Positions 42,208-51,705 are shown, counted from the stretch's first letter. The stretch is DNA of 64,000 nt from an uncultured Bacteroidia bacterium (GCA_938038735.1 CALHSW010000074.1:62001-126000), one strand, 5' to 3'. Program-made: numbers and translations. Notes: generated from the letters alone by a model not told the origin.

Positions 42208-43644
42208 ATGCGGGTGCTAAAGAATGCCATCTACCTGTCGCTCATGCAGGTCTCCAACATTCTGCTGGGGCTGCTCGTGATGCCCTACGTGACGGGCGTG
42301 CTGGGGAGCGAGCGGCTGGGAATTAGCTCCTTTGGCCTTGCGGCGGCGATGTACTGCGCCATGCTGGGGCAGCTGGGTATACACATCTACGGAATACGTC
42401 GCGTGGCGCAGGCGCGCAGCGATAGGACCACGCTGCAGCGGGCGTTCAGCGAGTGCTATGCGTATCAGGCTTTCTTCAGCGCCATTGCGCTGGTGCTGTA
42501 TAATGCCTGGGCGTTGGCGCAGCGGGATGGCAATGTGGGGTACTACCTGATGTTTAACCTCACCGTGCTGGGGTACGCAACGGATATTTCGTGGCTCTAC
42601 GGGGGGCTCGAGCGCTACGATGCGGTGGCCATTCGCACCTTTCTCATGCGTGCCGTGGGGGCTGCGCTCATTTTCATCTTCGTGCGCAGCGGTGAGGATT
42701 TGGGCCCGTACATCCTTGTGCAGCAAGGAACGCTGCTCGCTAGCAATCTATTCTTTTGGCTGGGGCTGCGAAGGCATGGGCTTCTTGCAAAGATTGCCCC
42801 GGTGTGGGCATCGGTTAAGAGTATTGTACGGGAGTCGTTCTGGCTCTTCCTACCATCTCTATTCGTGATTATCACCACGAGCGTTGATCGCCTGTTGCTG
42901 GGATACCTTACCACCAAGCAGGAGGTGGCGCTCTACGATTACCCGATGCGGCTGTTTAAGGTGGGGTCGTCAATCGTGGGTGTCGCGGGGAACGTCATGC
43001 TGCCACGGCTATCCAGTTTGTGGAAGGGCGGGGATGGCGGTGCGTACCGTAAAGCACTCTATGAACTTTCGCATTTTGGGTTGCTGTTGGGGGTGCTGCT
43101 CGCAGGGGGCATGGTGGTGACGGCAACGCAGACGTGTGGCTTTTTGCTGGGCGACAGTTTCAGCGGGTCGGAGAGGGTGCTCATGGTGGCGGCTTTGCCA
43201 CTCACGATAAGCGGCATGGGAATTTACTTTGCCGCATTGGCGGTAGGGAAGGAGCGGCAGGTGGTGGCGGGCATTGCGGCAGCGTGCGTGGTGAGCGTGG
43301 CGGGCTATGCGTGGCTCATTCCTAAGTATGGCGCCATGGGGGCGGCGGTAGCCTACGCCGTGCCGGAGTTCTTGGCGCAGTGCTACTACGTATGGCTTAT
43401 GCGTAGGCACATGCTTTGGGCGCAATTGGCCCCCCATCTCGTTAGCACTGGGCTGCTGCTTGCGCTGGGGGTGGCGGTTGCGCTGCAGGTGGAGTGCCAG
43501 GCGGCGTGGTTGCAGTTCCTGCTGCGGGGAGGGCTATTTGTTTGTATCTTTGGTGGCGGGGCAGTAGCATTGCAACCCCGCACACGGGAGTTCGTTATGG
43601 TAGGCATTAGGAAGGGGACAGCGCGGTTAAGGCGTAAAGAGTAA
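42208..43644 (+). CDS. Polysaccharide flippase (Wzx/MATE-like, MOP superfamily)
   Basis: 478-residue inner-membrane protein with about 12-14 predicted helices. The start is typical of the family (MRVLKNAIYLSLMQVSNILLGLLVMPYVTGVLG, then SFGLAAAMYCAMLGQLGIHIYGIRRVAQ). A second part with SVDRLLLGYLTTKQEVALYDYPMRLFKVGSSI carries the usual loop after helix 7. It would move a lipid-linked glycan across the inner membrane. The gene lies between prfB and ispD, with no glycosyltransferases nearby, so the glycan is unknown. Confidence 0.88.
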   Translation: MRVLKNAIYLSLMQVSNILLGLLVMPYVTGVLGSERLGISSFGLAAAMYCAMLGQLGIHIYGIRRVAQARSDRTTLQRAFSECYAYQAFFSAIALVLYNAWALAQRDGNVGYYLMFNLTVLGYATDISWLYGGLERYDAVAIRTFLMRAVGAALIFIFVRSGEDLGPYILVQQGTLLASNLFFWLGLRRHGLLAKIAPVWASVKSIVRESFWLFLPSLFVIITTSVDRLLLGYLTTKQEVALYDYPMRLFKVGSSIVGVAGNVMLPRLSSLWKGGDGGAYRKALYELSHFGLLLGVLLAGGMVVTATQTCGFLLGDSFSGSERVLMVAALPLTISGMGIYFAALAVGKERQVVAGIAAACVVSVAGYAWLIPKYGAMGAAVAYAVPEFLAQCYYVWLMRRHMLWAQLAPHLVSTGLLLALGVAVALQVECQAAWLQFLLRGGLFVCIFGGGAVALQPRTREFVMVGIRKGTARLRRKE

Positions 43645-43654
43645 GGAGACGGCT

Positions 43655-44383
43655 ATGGGAGCAGCGGAGAAGAGTGTGGCTGTGATTTTGGCGGGAGGGG
43701 TAGGGCAGCGCTTCGGGGGAGATATACCGAAACAGTATGTGGAGCTGCAGGGCGTTCCGATAGTGATGCATTCGGCGTTGACCTTCGACGCGATGAAGGC
43801 ATTCGACGCATTGGTGCTCGTGGCTCGGCGGGAGGAGTTCGGGCGGTTGGGCGAGATGGTGGAGACGGCGGGGCTTGACTCGTGCGTGGAGATGGTGGAG
43901 GGAGGGGAGTCGCGGTCGGAGTCGTCCTATAGAGCAGTAGAGTCGTTAGGAATTTATGAAGATACCACGGGGGTGCTAATCCATGATGCCGCCCGGCCTT
44001 TGATGACGGAAGCCTTGGCTTGGCGGATGCTGGAGGCACTCAATCGCTTCAAGGCGGCACTGCCAGTGGTAAGGTCTACAGATGCAATCGTTGAGGTGCA
44101 GAATAGTGGGACGTGCGCGGCGCGACGGCCCCGTGATGCGTATAGACTCGTGCAAACGCCGCAGGCCTTCCGGCTGGGCGTGCTGCGGAGGGCATACGGA
44201 GAGGCTTTCCGCCGGGGGGCTGGGAGCTGGGACGATGATGCCACGGTGGTTTCAACCTTTGTTTCCGGGGTGGAAGTGGCGTGCGTTGAGGGCGAGGTGG
44301 AAAATTTCAAGGTGACGCGGCGGGAGGATGTCCTGTTGGCGGAGCAGGTTCTGAGTAAAAGGGGGCGTGGCGGTGAAGCGTAG
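43655..44383 (+). CDS. ispD: 2-C-methyl-D-erythritol 4-phosphate cytidylyltransferase
   Basis: Third step of the MEP isoprenoid pathway; 242 residues. The CTP-binding start is VILAGGVGQRFGGDIPKQYVELQG. GGESRSESSYRAV, HDAARPLMTEAL and RLVQTPQAFRLGVL match the conserved family segments, and GSWDDDATVV corresponds to the conserved acidic region near the C terminus. It starts 11 bases after the flippase and overlaps the metalloprotease-barrel gene by 17 bases. Confidence 0.94.
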   Translation: MGAAEKSVAVILAGGVGQRFGGDIPKQYVELQGVPIVMHSALTFDAMKAFDALVLVARREEFGRLGEMVETAGLDSCVEMVEGGESRSESSYRAVESLGIYEDTTGVLIHDAARPLMTEALAWRMLEALNRFKAALPVVRSTDAIVEVQNSGTCAARRPRDAYRLVQTPQAFRLGVLRRAYGEAFRRGAGSWDDDATVVSTFVSGVEVACVEGEVENFKVTRREDVLLAEQVLSKRGRGGEA

Positions 44384-47225
44384 GCTCGTCGTTGCGGTTT
44401 TGCTGTTGAGCGTTGCGGCGGTAGCTCCGCTGCGTGCGCAGTATTTGCTGGAGAACCATGAACCTATGTCGTTTTCTCGGCGACAGATAGCAGTGGATCC
44501 CCTGCGGGTAATATTTAGGGCTGGGCAGGACTCGTTGGCTCGGGAGGTGGCGAGATGGGGGGCATTTTATAGGGAGATAACGGCATTCTCTCCGCAGCGG
44601 GGGCGGCCGTTCCCGATTGTCATGTGGGGGCAGACGGTGGTTCCTAACGGCATGGTGGCCTGGACTCCCTCACGCATGGAGCTATACCCACTCACGGGGG
44701 GCGAAGAACGTACGCCAGTGCCGTGGCTACAGCAGCTCATGGTGCATGAGATACGTCACTACGCGCAGATGGAGGCGTTGGATCGAAAGGTTATACGCGC
44801 GCTGTACTACTTGCTAGGGCAGCAGAATGTTGGTATCGGGGCGTTGCTACCAGCGAATTGGTACTTTGAGGGCGATGCCATCCATAGCGAGAGCAAGTAC
44901 TCCATCTTTGGTAGGGCGCATAGCGCGGCGCATTTGCAGTCGTACCGTGCGGATCTACTCGATGGGCAGGCGCTTAGCTACGACCAGTACCGTTTAGGCT
45001 CATTGCGGTATAAAGCTCCGAACCATTATAGCTACGGCACGATGATGATTGAGTCAACCGTGGCGCGCTACGGGGAGCAGCTGTGGCCGAGGGTGATGGA
45101 GTATAGCGTGAAGTACCCAATCCTGATTAACCCGGTCCATTTTGCGTTGAAGAGGTACACCAAAGGTACGCCCCTTACGCTTTTTTGGGATGCCATGGAC
45201 GAGGCAGACTCCATATTCATTGCACGCACGGAGTCGGGCGAACGCCCTGCGCCGATTGCGCGGGGCGCATATCGCTCGGAGCGGGAGCCGTGGAGGCCGG
45301 GCGTGGGGCGTTTCCATTTCCAATGGGTAAGCGACTTGAACTATACACTAAGATTTGAGCGCGTTGATAATAGCACGGGCGAGCGGAAGGTGCTATTCCG
45401 GCCTGGCGCGAAGATGGGGGCGGCACGCTATGGGGATTCGGTTGCGCTGTGGGTGGAGGCAGTGCGCCACCCCCGCTGGGGAGATGTGGTGTGGGGTGAA
45501 GTGTACGCCTATAGGCTATCAAGTGGAATGCGGGAGCGGATAACGCATCGGCAGCGACTTCTCTCCCCAGTGCCCCTGGCGGGGGATAGTACGTTTGCGG
45601 CGATAAGCCTTGCGGAGAATGGGGTCAACCGTGTGGTGCGCTTTCGGCTCTCCGATGGGAGTGCGCTCGATACGGCGCGGCTATCGCAGCCTATTGAGCT
45701 ACGGGAGCTGTCGAAGGGGAATAGTCCCGATGAGATTTTGGTGCGAGGGGTGACAGCAAAGGGGGCGTACGTGCTGGCGTACGATTGGCATAGCGCGAGG
45801 GTAGACACGCTGATAGCATCGGCCGCGCTGGACATCGGAAGCCTTACGCCGGCGGGCGACAGCGGCTTTTTCTTTACGGCGAGCCACAATGGGCGGCAGC
45901 AACCCTTCTACGCCCTTAGGGCGAAGCGCGGCGAAACGAAGGCCCTTTTTCGTGTGGCAATGCGAAACCATGGGGTGGACGATTTAAGTACCGATGGCGA
46001 GGGAGGATTGAGCTACAGCGAATTCACCATCAATGGGTACAGGGCAAGGCGAACAACGGCTTTTGATTTACGCCCCTGCGCAGCATTGCCTCAGGCGCAA
46101 TCGCTTTTCCCTCTAGCGCAGGAGCTGCCAAACGGGGCGGAGTTGCCCGCGGCGAGCGATACCCTCTTCCCCTCTAAACGATACAGTCCGCTGCGGCATG
46201 CGGTGCGAATTCACAGCTGGACCCCCTTCTATTTCAACCCCTTTGGGGGCTTGAATGGGTTGGAAGATATACGCTGGGGCGCAGCCGTTACCTCGCAAAA
46301 CACTACGGGGACGCTTGCCTTTTCAATGGGATACTTCTACAAGGAGCACCATGGGGCATCGCTTACGGCGCTGTGGCAGGGCTTGTGGCCTGCGCTAAGC
46401 CTGAACGCCACGTATGGAGGTAATTTTCGGCGCACTATATACGCCGACACGGTGCTTTTGGAACCCCACAGCGTAGCGGTGTCGCTAGCAGCGAGCGTGC
46501 CGCTTAACTTCAGGAGCGGCGCAGTTTTCCTTGGCCTTTTGCCGAAGCTTTCGGTGGACTACAGCAACAATGCCGTGGGGATGGGTGTGCCGGGCGAGAT
46601 CGTAAGGGGAATCGTCAACGTGGGGTATGGAGTCTCCCTTTCGGTCCTGCAGGAGCTTGCGCCGTGCGACTTATACCCCTTCTGCGGAGTTAGGTTGCAT
46701 GTCAATGGGAGGAATATGGTACGGCCCGCCAGGTTGACAGGGACTTTGGCGGAGGCCCGTGGCACCCTTTATCTGCCAGGTTTCTACGTGAACCACTCGT
46801 TGCGCTTGTCGGGTTTTGCAGCAAAGTCGTTCAAGGCGCTGCGAGCAGCTGTCTTTAGCATGCCCATTCGAGGGTTGGCACTTGGGTTCCCTACAGCAGA
46901 GCTGCAGACCACGGAGGGGTGGAGCGCAGCGGTAGACTACACGCTGCCGCTAGGGTACCCCGATTGGAGTTTGCGGGGGTGGCTCTACATGCAGAGGGTA
47001 TACGTCAACGCGGCGTTTTCCTGCGCCCTCTACTCAGACCTCAAAGGGGTAGAGCAGCTGAAAAGAGCGTTGTTTTTAGACCTAGTGAGCGACCTTTACC
47101 TCTTTCGTTTCGGGTTTAAGATTACGTTGGGCGCAAGCGTTGGCTACTCGCCGTGGGGCGACAAGCTAGGGCCACGGCCGTGGGGGCCCTGGAGCTTGAA
47201 TGGAATTTTTAATGTAGGGCTATAG
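44367..47225 (+). CDS. HExxH metalloprotease fused to beta-propeller and outer-membrane barrel
   Basis: 952 residues with a signal peptide (LLLSVAAVAPLRAQ). The N-terminal region carries a zinc-peptidase site: H127-E-I-R-H131 in MVHEIRHYAQ and a third-ligand glutamate at E168 in WYFEGDA, the arrangement of gluzincins. Residues about 300-600 contain repeated YGDSVALWVEAV, DSTFAAISLAENG and DSGFFFTASHNG blades, like TolB-type propellers. From about 620 to the end the protein alternates aromatic/hydrophobic residues and ends in NGIFNVGL, like an outer-membrane barrel. The start is GTG at 44367, inside ispD; GTG at 44373 is an alternative. Family relatives exist in Bacteroidota, but substrate is unknown. 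Confidence 0.75.
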   Translation: MAVKRRLVVAVLLLSVAAVAPLRAQYLLENHEPMSFSRRQIAVDPLRVIFRAGQDSLAREVARWGAFYREITAFSPQRGRPFPIVMWGQTVVPNGMVAWTPSRMELYPLTGGEERTPVPWLQQLMVHEIRHYAQMEALDRKVIRALYYLLGQQNVGIGALLPANWYFEGDAIHSESKYSIFGRAHSAAHLQSYRADLLDGQALSYDQYRLGSLRYKAPNHYSYGTMMIESTVARYGEQLWPRVMEYSVKYPILINPVHFALKRYTKGTPLTLFWDAMDEADSIFIARTESGERPAPIARGAYRSEREPWRPGVGRFHFQWVSDLNYTLRFERVDNSTGERKVLFRPGAKMGAARYGDSVALWVEAVRHPRWGDVVWGEVYAYRLSSGMRERITHRQRLLSPVPLAGDSTFAAISLAENGVNRVVRFRLSDGSALDTARLSQPIELRELSKGNSPDEILVRGVTAKGAYVLAYDWHSARVDTLIASAALDIGSLTPAGDSGFFFTASHNGRQQPFYALRAKRGETKALFRVAMRNHGVDDLSTDGEGGLSYSEFTINGYRARRTTAFDLRPCAALPQAQSLFPLAQELPNGAELPAASDTLFPSKRYSPLRHAVRIHSWTPFYFNPFGGLNGLEDIRWGAAVTSQNTTGTLAFSMGYFYKEHHGASLTALWQGLWPALSLNATYGGNFRRTIYADTVLLEPHSVAVSLAASVPLNFRSGAVFLGLLPKLSVDYSNNAVGMGVPGEIVRGIVNVGYGVSLSVLQELAPCDLYPFCGVRLHVNGRNMVRPARLTGTLAEARGTLYLPGFYVNHSLRLSGFAAKSFKALRAAVFSMPIRGLALGFPTAELQTTEGWSAAVDYTLPLGYPDWSLRGWLYMQRVYVNAAFSCALYSDLKGVEQLKRALFLDLVSDLYLFRFGFKITLGASVGYSPWGDKLGPRPWGPWSLNGIFNVGL

Positions 47226-47228
47226 CCG

Positions 47229-48932
47229 CTATTTAGCTAAATCTGCTAGGCTTTTCGGTAAGAAAAAGGTTTTTGTGGGGGCGGAGTAGACGATTAGGGA
47301 CGGGATGTCGCGCCCCACGCCGTTGACCACGATGCGATTGGTGTTGGCGTAGGCTATAATCTTAGCCCTGCCGCGCTTCACCGTGAGCGTGGGGGTGGAG
47401 GGGTTGCTCGTGGTGTCAATGGTGAAGGAGGCTTTAGGGAATACCGCAGTGTGTGGGGCGAAATATTTCTCGGTGACGCTTTTCAATCCCTGCGGGTAGC
47501 CGAGGAGGGATGCCATGTAGCGGTGCAGCTCCGTGTTGTAGATTACACCTCGAGGCGTATCGCCCTGCGGGTGGTAGAAGGCGGCCCAAACCTCTTCCGC
47601 AGTGTGGCCGTGTGTGGAGAACGCTATGGGGGTACGGCCGTTCAGGATGGTTGCTACAAGGTATTCCAGCGAGCCGTCGTGGGGTAGGAAGCTGCTGTTG
47701 TCACGGTTTTCCTTTGTTATTGGGCTTAGAGGGTAGTGCTGACTGTTGTAGAGCATGTTCCGCTCGCTATCGCTAAGCGAAAACCCGCATTCGGTCTGAA
47801 AGAGGGTATCGAGGGACTCGGGTCGCGTCTTCTTAATTTTCTTGGCGAGGGCTTCCGCGGAGCTGCGGTATCGCATTAGCTGCCCGAAGAGTTCGCTGGC
47901 GGGGTACTCATCGTAGCGGGGCCAGGCGTTGCTTCCGATGGCCACGCCGCCTGTGCAGTGGTCTGCGGTGATAACAACGGCTGTTTCGCCGTTCTGCTTC
48001 GCAAAATTTAACGCTACTTTGCACGCTTCGTCAAAGGCAAGGAACTCCTTAGCCATTGCAGCAGGGTCGTTGGCGTGGGCAGCCCAATCGACCTTGCTAC
48101 CCTCCACCATCAGTGCAAAGCCCTTAGAGTTTTGGTTAAGCTTTTCGATGGCAATGCGGGTGGACTCTGCTAGGGATGGGAATTTGGCAGCATCACGGTC
48201 AATCTCGTAGGGGAGAGCCTTGGGATTAAAGAGGCTCCATAGCTTTTGGCTCTTGTCGCTGCGAAGGGCCTTGACATCGTCAAAGAGGATGGTGTAGCCC
48301 TTACTCACCAAGAAGAGGCTATCCTCTTCGGTGAGATACTTCGTGCCGCCCCCGATGAGCACATCGATATCATTGTGCGCCATCTGCTTCGCGAGGAGTG
48401 GGTAGTTGCTACGGCTTTCGTGGTGCGCGGCGCAGTTGGCGGGCGTGGCGTGAGGGTATTGACAGGTAACCACGATGCCGGTGCTTTTGCCTTGCTCTAG
48501 GCGTGCCGCCTCAAAGAGCGTGGCGAGCGGAGAGTAGGCGAGGGCTGGGTCTACGGGTACGAGGTTGTTGGGCCCATCGTCGTAGGGGTATGTTCCGATG
48601 AAGCCGGTGATGGTGGGCATGCCGGTGAGGTAGCAGCTGGCGGTAGGCGCGGAGTCGCCGGTGGGAGCGTTAGAGCAGAAGGTGATAACGGTAGCCCCGG
48701 TGTAGGAGTCAATGGCGAGGTGGAGCGAGTCGGGGAGTAGCATACGTTGGTACCACCGTGCTAGCGAGACGGTGGAGAGAGAGGTGCCGTCGGAAATCAT
48801 TAGGATGACGTTTTTGACTGGCCTCGGCTGCCTCGTTTGGCCCTGTAATGAGTTGTGTGAGAGGAGGAGAAGAGATGCGATAAGTACTATTAAGTAGGTA
48901 TGGGGGAGGGAGTTTCGTTTGTAGCTATTCAT
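47229..48932 (-). CDS. Alkaline phosphatase family protein
   Basis: Secreted phosphomonoesterase of the PhoA-like family, 567 residues from ATG 48932; the longer frame from 48977 lacks a good signal. The signal is YLIVLIASLLLLSHNSLQG. The active-site serine is in APTGDSAPTASCYLTG, preceded by the metal-binding ILMISDGTS. GIVVTCQYPHATPANCAAHHESR, LMVEGSKVDWAAHANDP and VITADHCTGG supply further metal ligands, and FSTHGHTAEEVW the last histidine. A TACCTTAG (minus, 48964-48957) is a near-match promoter element. It converges with the metalloprotease gene with only 3 bases between. Confidence 0.92.
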   Translation of the reverse strand: MNSYKRNSLPHTYLIVLIASLLLLSHNSLQGQTRQPRPVKNVILMISDGTSLSTVSLARWYQRMLLPDSLHLAIDSYTGATVITFCSNAPTGDSAPTASCYLTGMPTITGFIGTYPYDDGPNNLVPVDPALAYSPLATLFEAARLEQGKSTGIVVTCQYPHATPANCAAHHESRSNYPLLAKQMAHNDIDVLIGGGTKYLTEEDSLFLVSKGYTILFDDVKALRSDKSQKLWSLFNPKALPYEIDRDAAKFPSLAESTRIAIEKLNQNSKGFALMVEGSKVDWAAHANDPAAMAKEFLAFDEACKVALNFAKQNGETAVVITADHCTGGVAIGSNAWPRYDEYPASELFGQLMRYRSSAEALAKKIKKTRPESLDTLFQTECGFSLSDSERNMLYNSQHYPLSPITKENRDNSSFLPHDGSLEYLVATILNGRTPIAFSTHGHTAEEVWAAFYHPQGDTPRGVIYNTELHRYMASLLGYPQGLKSVTEKYFAPHTAVFPKASFTIDTTSNPSTPTLTVKRGRAKIIAYANTNRIVVNGVGRDIPSLIVYSAPTKTFFLPKSLADLAK

Positions 48933-49016
48933 GGGTGCTATGAGATAAAATGTTTGTGCTAAGGTAGATATTTTCATGCTATTTTTAGTGTTCCCTGTTA
49001 AGCGCTGAAAACACGA

Positions 49017-49048
49017 AGGGGGCGCAGAGTAACTACTCTGCGCCCCCT
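49017..49048 (-). terminator. Terminator after the aminotransferase gene
   Basis: Near-perfect 15-bp G+C-rich stem (49017-49031 with 49034-49048) around a 2-base loop, 23 bases beyond the stop codon of the minus-strand aminotransferase gene. Confidence 0.7.
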
Positions 49049-49071
49049 AGCAGGTTCTGTTCGTTAGCTAA

Positions 49072-50280
49072 CTACTTCATTAGCTTTTTGATGGCATTTG
49101 CCAACCGCTTTACGCCCTCTTCGTTTTTCTCTTTTGACATGTAAGAGAAATTGCAACGTAACGTATTCTTACCGCCACCATCGCAGAAGAACGCTGAGCC
49201 GAGTACAAATGCCACCTTCTCCTTAATGGCAATCTTGAACAGCTCCTCTGCGTCCATGTACTCGGGCAGGGTGATCAGAAGGAAAAGGCCGCCCTCTGGC
49301 TCTGTCCACGTTACCCCTTCAGGCATGTACTTTTTGAAGGAGTTTATCATTACCTCACGCTTTTCACGGTAGTTCTCAATGATGCCCTTGAGTTTTTTAT
49401 CGTAGAGTCCCTCTTCCATATAGCGTGCGGCGATGCGCTGCACGAACGGCGGTGTGCAGAGATCCGTGGCCTGCTTGGCCATCACCACCTTGTCCACGAT
49501 CTTCGGGTCGGCTATGATCCAACCGATACGGAAGCCAGGGGCGAAGGTTTTTGAGAAGGTGCCAAGGAGTACCACGCGCCCCTCGTCGGCTAGCTGGTAG
49601 ATGGTAGGCTGCGGAGTGCCGGCGAAACGGATTTCACGGTATGGGCTGTCCTCTAGGATAAGCACGTCGTACTTCTGCGCCACGGCGATGATTTCCTTAC
49701 GACGCGCCTCGGGCATGGTAACCCCCGCAGGGTTTTGGAAATCGGGAATGACGTAGATGAACTTGGCGCGTTCGCCCTTAGCCTGGAGTTCCGCGAGCTT
49801 CTTGTCGAGGAGGTCAGCGCGCATACCCTTGTCGTCAAGCGGAATACCCACCATGTCTGCCCCGTAGTTCGTGAAGGCCTGGAGAGCACCTAGGTACGAA
49901 GGAAGGCCGCAAATTACCTTATCGCCCGGATTGACAAAGATTTTGGGGAGCAGGTCAAGGGCTTGCTGCGAGGCGGTGGTAATGATTAGGTTATCCAGTT
50001 CCAGCTTGAGGCCCTGGTTCTTGTATCGCTGCACCAACTGCTTACGTAGTAACATATCGCCCTCGGTGGCTCCATACTGTAGTGCTACGGTGGCCTCTTT
50101 GTCCATCATCTCATTGATGATTTCCTTTAGCTCCGACACTGGGAAGCATTCGGGTGCGGGTAGACCGCCAGCGAAGGAGATGATGTCGGGGTCCTGAATG
50201 AGCTTCAAAAGTTCACGTATCGCGGAGCGTTTCATTCTGCCCGCGCTCTCTGAGAAGAGAGAATCCAACTGCTTTACCAT
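49072..50280 (-). CDS. PLP-dependent aminotransferase, class I/II (2-aminoadipate/aromatic type)
   Basis: Fold-type I transaminase, 402 residues. Segments in order: ISFAGGLPAPECFP, ALQYGATEGDMLLRKQL, TTASQQALDLLPKIF (PLP phosphate region), YVIPDFQNPAGVTM (Asn and Pro), ILEDSPYREIRF, LGTFSKTFAPGFRIGW with the PLP lysine in SK, and the substrate-binding arginine near NTLRCNFSYM. Closest in pattern to the LysN/kynurenine aminotransferase II group; substrate cannot be fixed. Single-gene unit with its own promoter and terminator. Confidence 0.92.
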   Translation of the reverse strand: MVKQLDSLFSESAGRMKRSAIRELLKLIQDPDIISFAGGLPAPECFPVSELKEIINEMMDKEATVALQYGATEGDMLLRKQLVQRYKNQGLKLELDNLIITTASQQALDLLPKIFVNPGDKVICGLPSYLGALQAFTNYGADMVGIPLDDKGMRADLLDKKLAELQAKGERAKFIYVIPDFQNPAGVTMPEARRKEIIAVAQKYDVLILEDSPYREIRFAGTPQPTIYQLADEGRVVLLGTFSKTFAPGFRIGWIIADPKIVDKVVMAKQATDLCTPPFVQRIAARYMEEGLYDKKLKGIIENYREKREVMINSFKKYMPEGVTWTEPEGGLFLLITLPEYMDAEELFKIAIKEKVAFVLGSAFFCDGGGKNTLRCNFSYMSKEKNEEGVKRLANAIKKLMK

Positions 50281-50362
50281 AGCATTACGATTTAGAGTGT
50301 TTTACTTCAGCACTAGGCATCCCCCATGTCCTGGCATGGGGAGATGCCCCATTAGTTCCCTA

Positions 50363-50370
50363 CAAAGGTA
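50363..50370 (-). promoter_or_regulatory. -7 promoter element of aminotransferase gene
   Basis: TACCTTTG on the minus strand, about 82 bases before the ATG; no clear -33. Confidence 0.45.
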
Positions 50371-50514
50371 GGTATTTTATCTATAGATGAAAAATATTTA
50401 CAAATGCGTTTTAGATACTCAATAATGTCTTGGCGGCTGGCCCTACGAATTCTGCTACTAGACAGGATAAAAAAGTAGGCAAGAGGAGGGTGAATTTCGC
50501 GCTGGCTTTTTGAA

Positions 50515-50549
50515 ATATTGTTGCAAGAGCATCGTTATTGCAACAATAT
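50515..50549 (+). promoter_or_regulatory. Palindromic operator candidate of CDF exporter gene
   Basis: Perfect 12-base inverted repeat (ATATTGTTGCAA / TTGCAACAATAT) with an 11-base spacer. Its right arm covers the -33 TTG (50538-50540) of the promoter. A regulator bound here would block polymerase, as expected for metal-dependent control of an efflux gene. Confidence 0.65.
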
Positions 50550-50569
50550 GAGAGAAATGTTTACCTTTG
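50538..50569 (+). promoter_or_regulatory. Promoter of the first CDF exporter gene
   Basis: TTG (50538-50540), 21 bases, TACCTTTG (50562-50569). Transcription would start near 50576, about 40 bases before the ATG. Confidence 0.65.
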
Positions 50570-50617
50570 CACCCTAGAAAAAGGAGTCTAAAAGAGGGAA
50601 AGTAAAGGAGGATAGCA

Positions 50618-51664
50618 ATGGATAGTAGAATTGAAGGCCTTCATGAAGAAGGTAGCCATCAGGGCGAGGTAGAGGAGGGTCACTGTGCGCAGCATGCGCA
50701 TTCTGGGTGTAGTTCTGCCGGTAATGAGTCGAAGGCGCACCACGCTATGGGCCATCACCATGGGCATCACCATGGCCATGGTGAGCTCTCAGGGCCACGG
50801 CTTTTTTGGGCATCTATAGTCAACTTTGGTTTTGCCCTACTAGAAATAATCGGGGGACTGCTCTCCAACAGCCTCTCGCTTATCTCCGATGCGGTGCATA
50901 ACCTCACCGATGCCACCTCAATTTTCATAGCCTACATTGCCAATCGGCTTGGGCGGCGTAAGCCTAACGCACGGCATACCTTCGGGTATCGCCGCGCGGA
51001 AATACTCGCAGCGTTGTTCAACGCCGTGGTGCTCATTGCCATTTGCCTTTACCTTTTCGTAGAGGCCTTTAGGCGGTTGAGGAATCCTGAGGTCATAAAT
51101 AGTAAGCTGATGCTCATCGTTGCGCTGGCGGGTCTGCTGGCCAACGTGGTGGCGATGGTAATTCTGCACTCTTCACGTCAACATAATCTCAACGTGCGAG
51201 CAGCCTACATGCATCTTCTCGGCGATACACTCTCATCCGTGGCGGTTATTGCTGGAGGTATCGCTATGCTGTATGGGGAATGGTTTTGGATAGATCCATT
51301 GATCACGGTGCTTGTAGGAGCTTACATCATATGGCAGACGTGGGGCATAGTGCGGGAGACCACAGAGATCCTCATGCAGGCGGTGCCGCCGGAGCTTGAT
51401 GTGTACCAAATTCAAGATTACCTCAATGGCGTAGAGGGGGTCGCCTGTGCGCACCATATCCATTTATGGCGGCTTACGGATGAGGCGTTGCACATTGAGG
51501 CGCATATTGAGTTGGATCGAGATATGCGTACCAGCGAGTCGGCTTTGCTGTTGGAAAAGCTGACGCAAGGGCTTCATGGGCAGTATGGTATTACCCACGT
51601 GACGCTGCAAATGGAGTATCGTCCCGACCATGATGCCCGGCAAGCGATATGCCAATGTAACTAG
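50618..51664 (+). CDS. Cation diffusion facilitator (zinc/cobalt/cadmium efflux), His-rich N terminus
   Basis: 348-residue inner-membrane exporter that uses the proton gradient. The N-terminal 57 residues are rich in histidine (HHHGHHHGH near 46-54) and have three cysteines, likely a metal-sensing or buffering tail. Six helices follow. The metal site in helix 2 is SDAVHNLTDA (DxxHN..D) and in helix 5 HLLGDTLSSVAV (HxxxD). The cytoplasmic domain has VACAHHIHLWRLTDEALHIEAHIELD. The H-D/D-H pattern suggests zinc. A second family member lies at 56632-57609. Confidence 0.94.
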   Translation: MDSRIEGLHEEGSHQGEVEEGHCAQHAHSGCSSAGNESKAHHAMGHHHGHHHGHGELSGPRLFWASIVNFGFALLEIIGGLLSNSLSLISDAVHNLTDATSIFIAYIANRLGRRKPNARHTFGYRRAEILAALFNAVVLIAICLYLFVEAFRRLRNPEVINSKLMLIVALAGLLANVVAMVILHSSRQHNLNVRAAYMHLLGDTLSSVAVIAGGIAMLYGEWFWIDPLITVLVGAYIIWQTWGIVRETTEILMQAVPPELDVYQIQDYLNGVEGVACAHHIHLWRLTDEALHIEAHIELDRDMRTSESALLLEKLTQGLHGQYGITHVTLQMEYRPDHDARQAICQCN

Positions 51665-51697
51665 CGTAGTGGAAGAGTAGCCATCAACAAAATTTAT

Positions 51698-51705
51698 TAC
51701 CTTTG
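51698..51705 (+). promoter_or_regulatory. -7 promoter element of tolC-like operon
   Basis: TACCTTTG, 19 bases before the ATG at 51725; the leader is very short. Confidence 0.5.

Larger units (their letters stand above)
50281..50617. other. Divergent intergenic region, aminotransferase/CDF exporter
   Basis: 337 bases with no gene. It contains promoter elements for both genes (50363-50370 minus; 50538-50569 plus) and the palindrome at 50515-50549. The middle is A+T-rich with no further structure. Confidence 0.6.
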
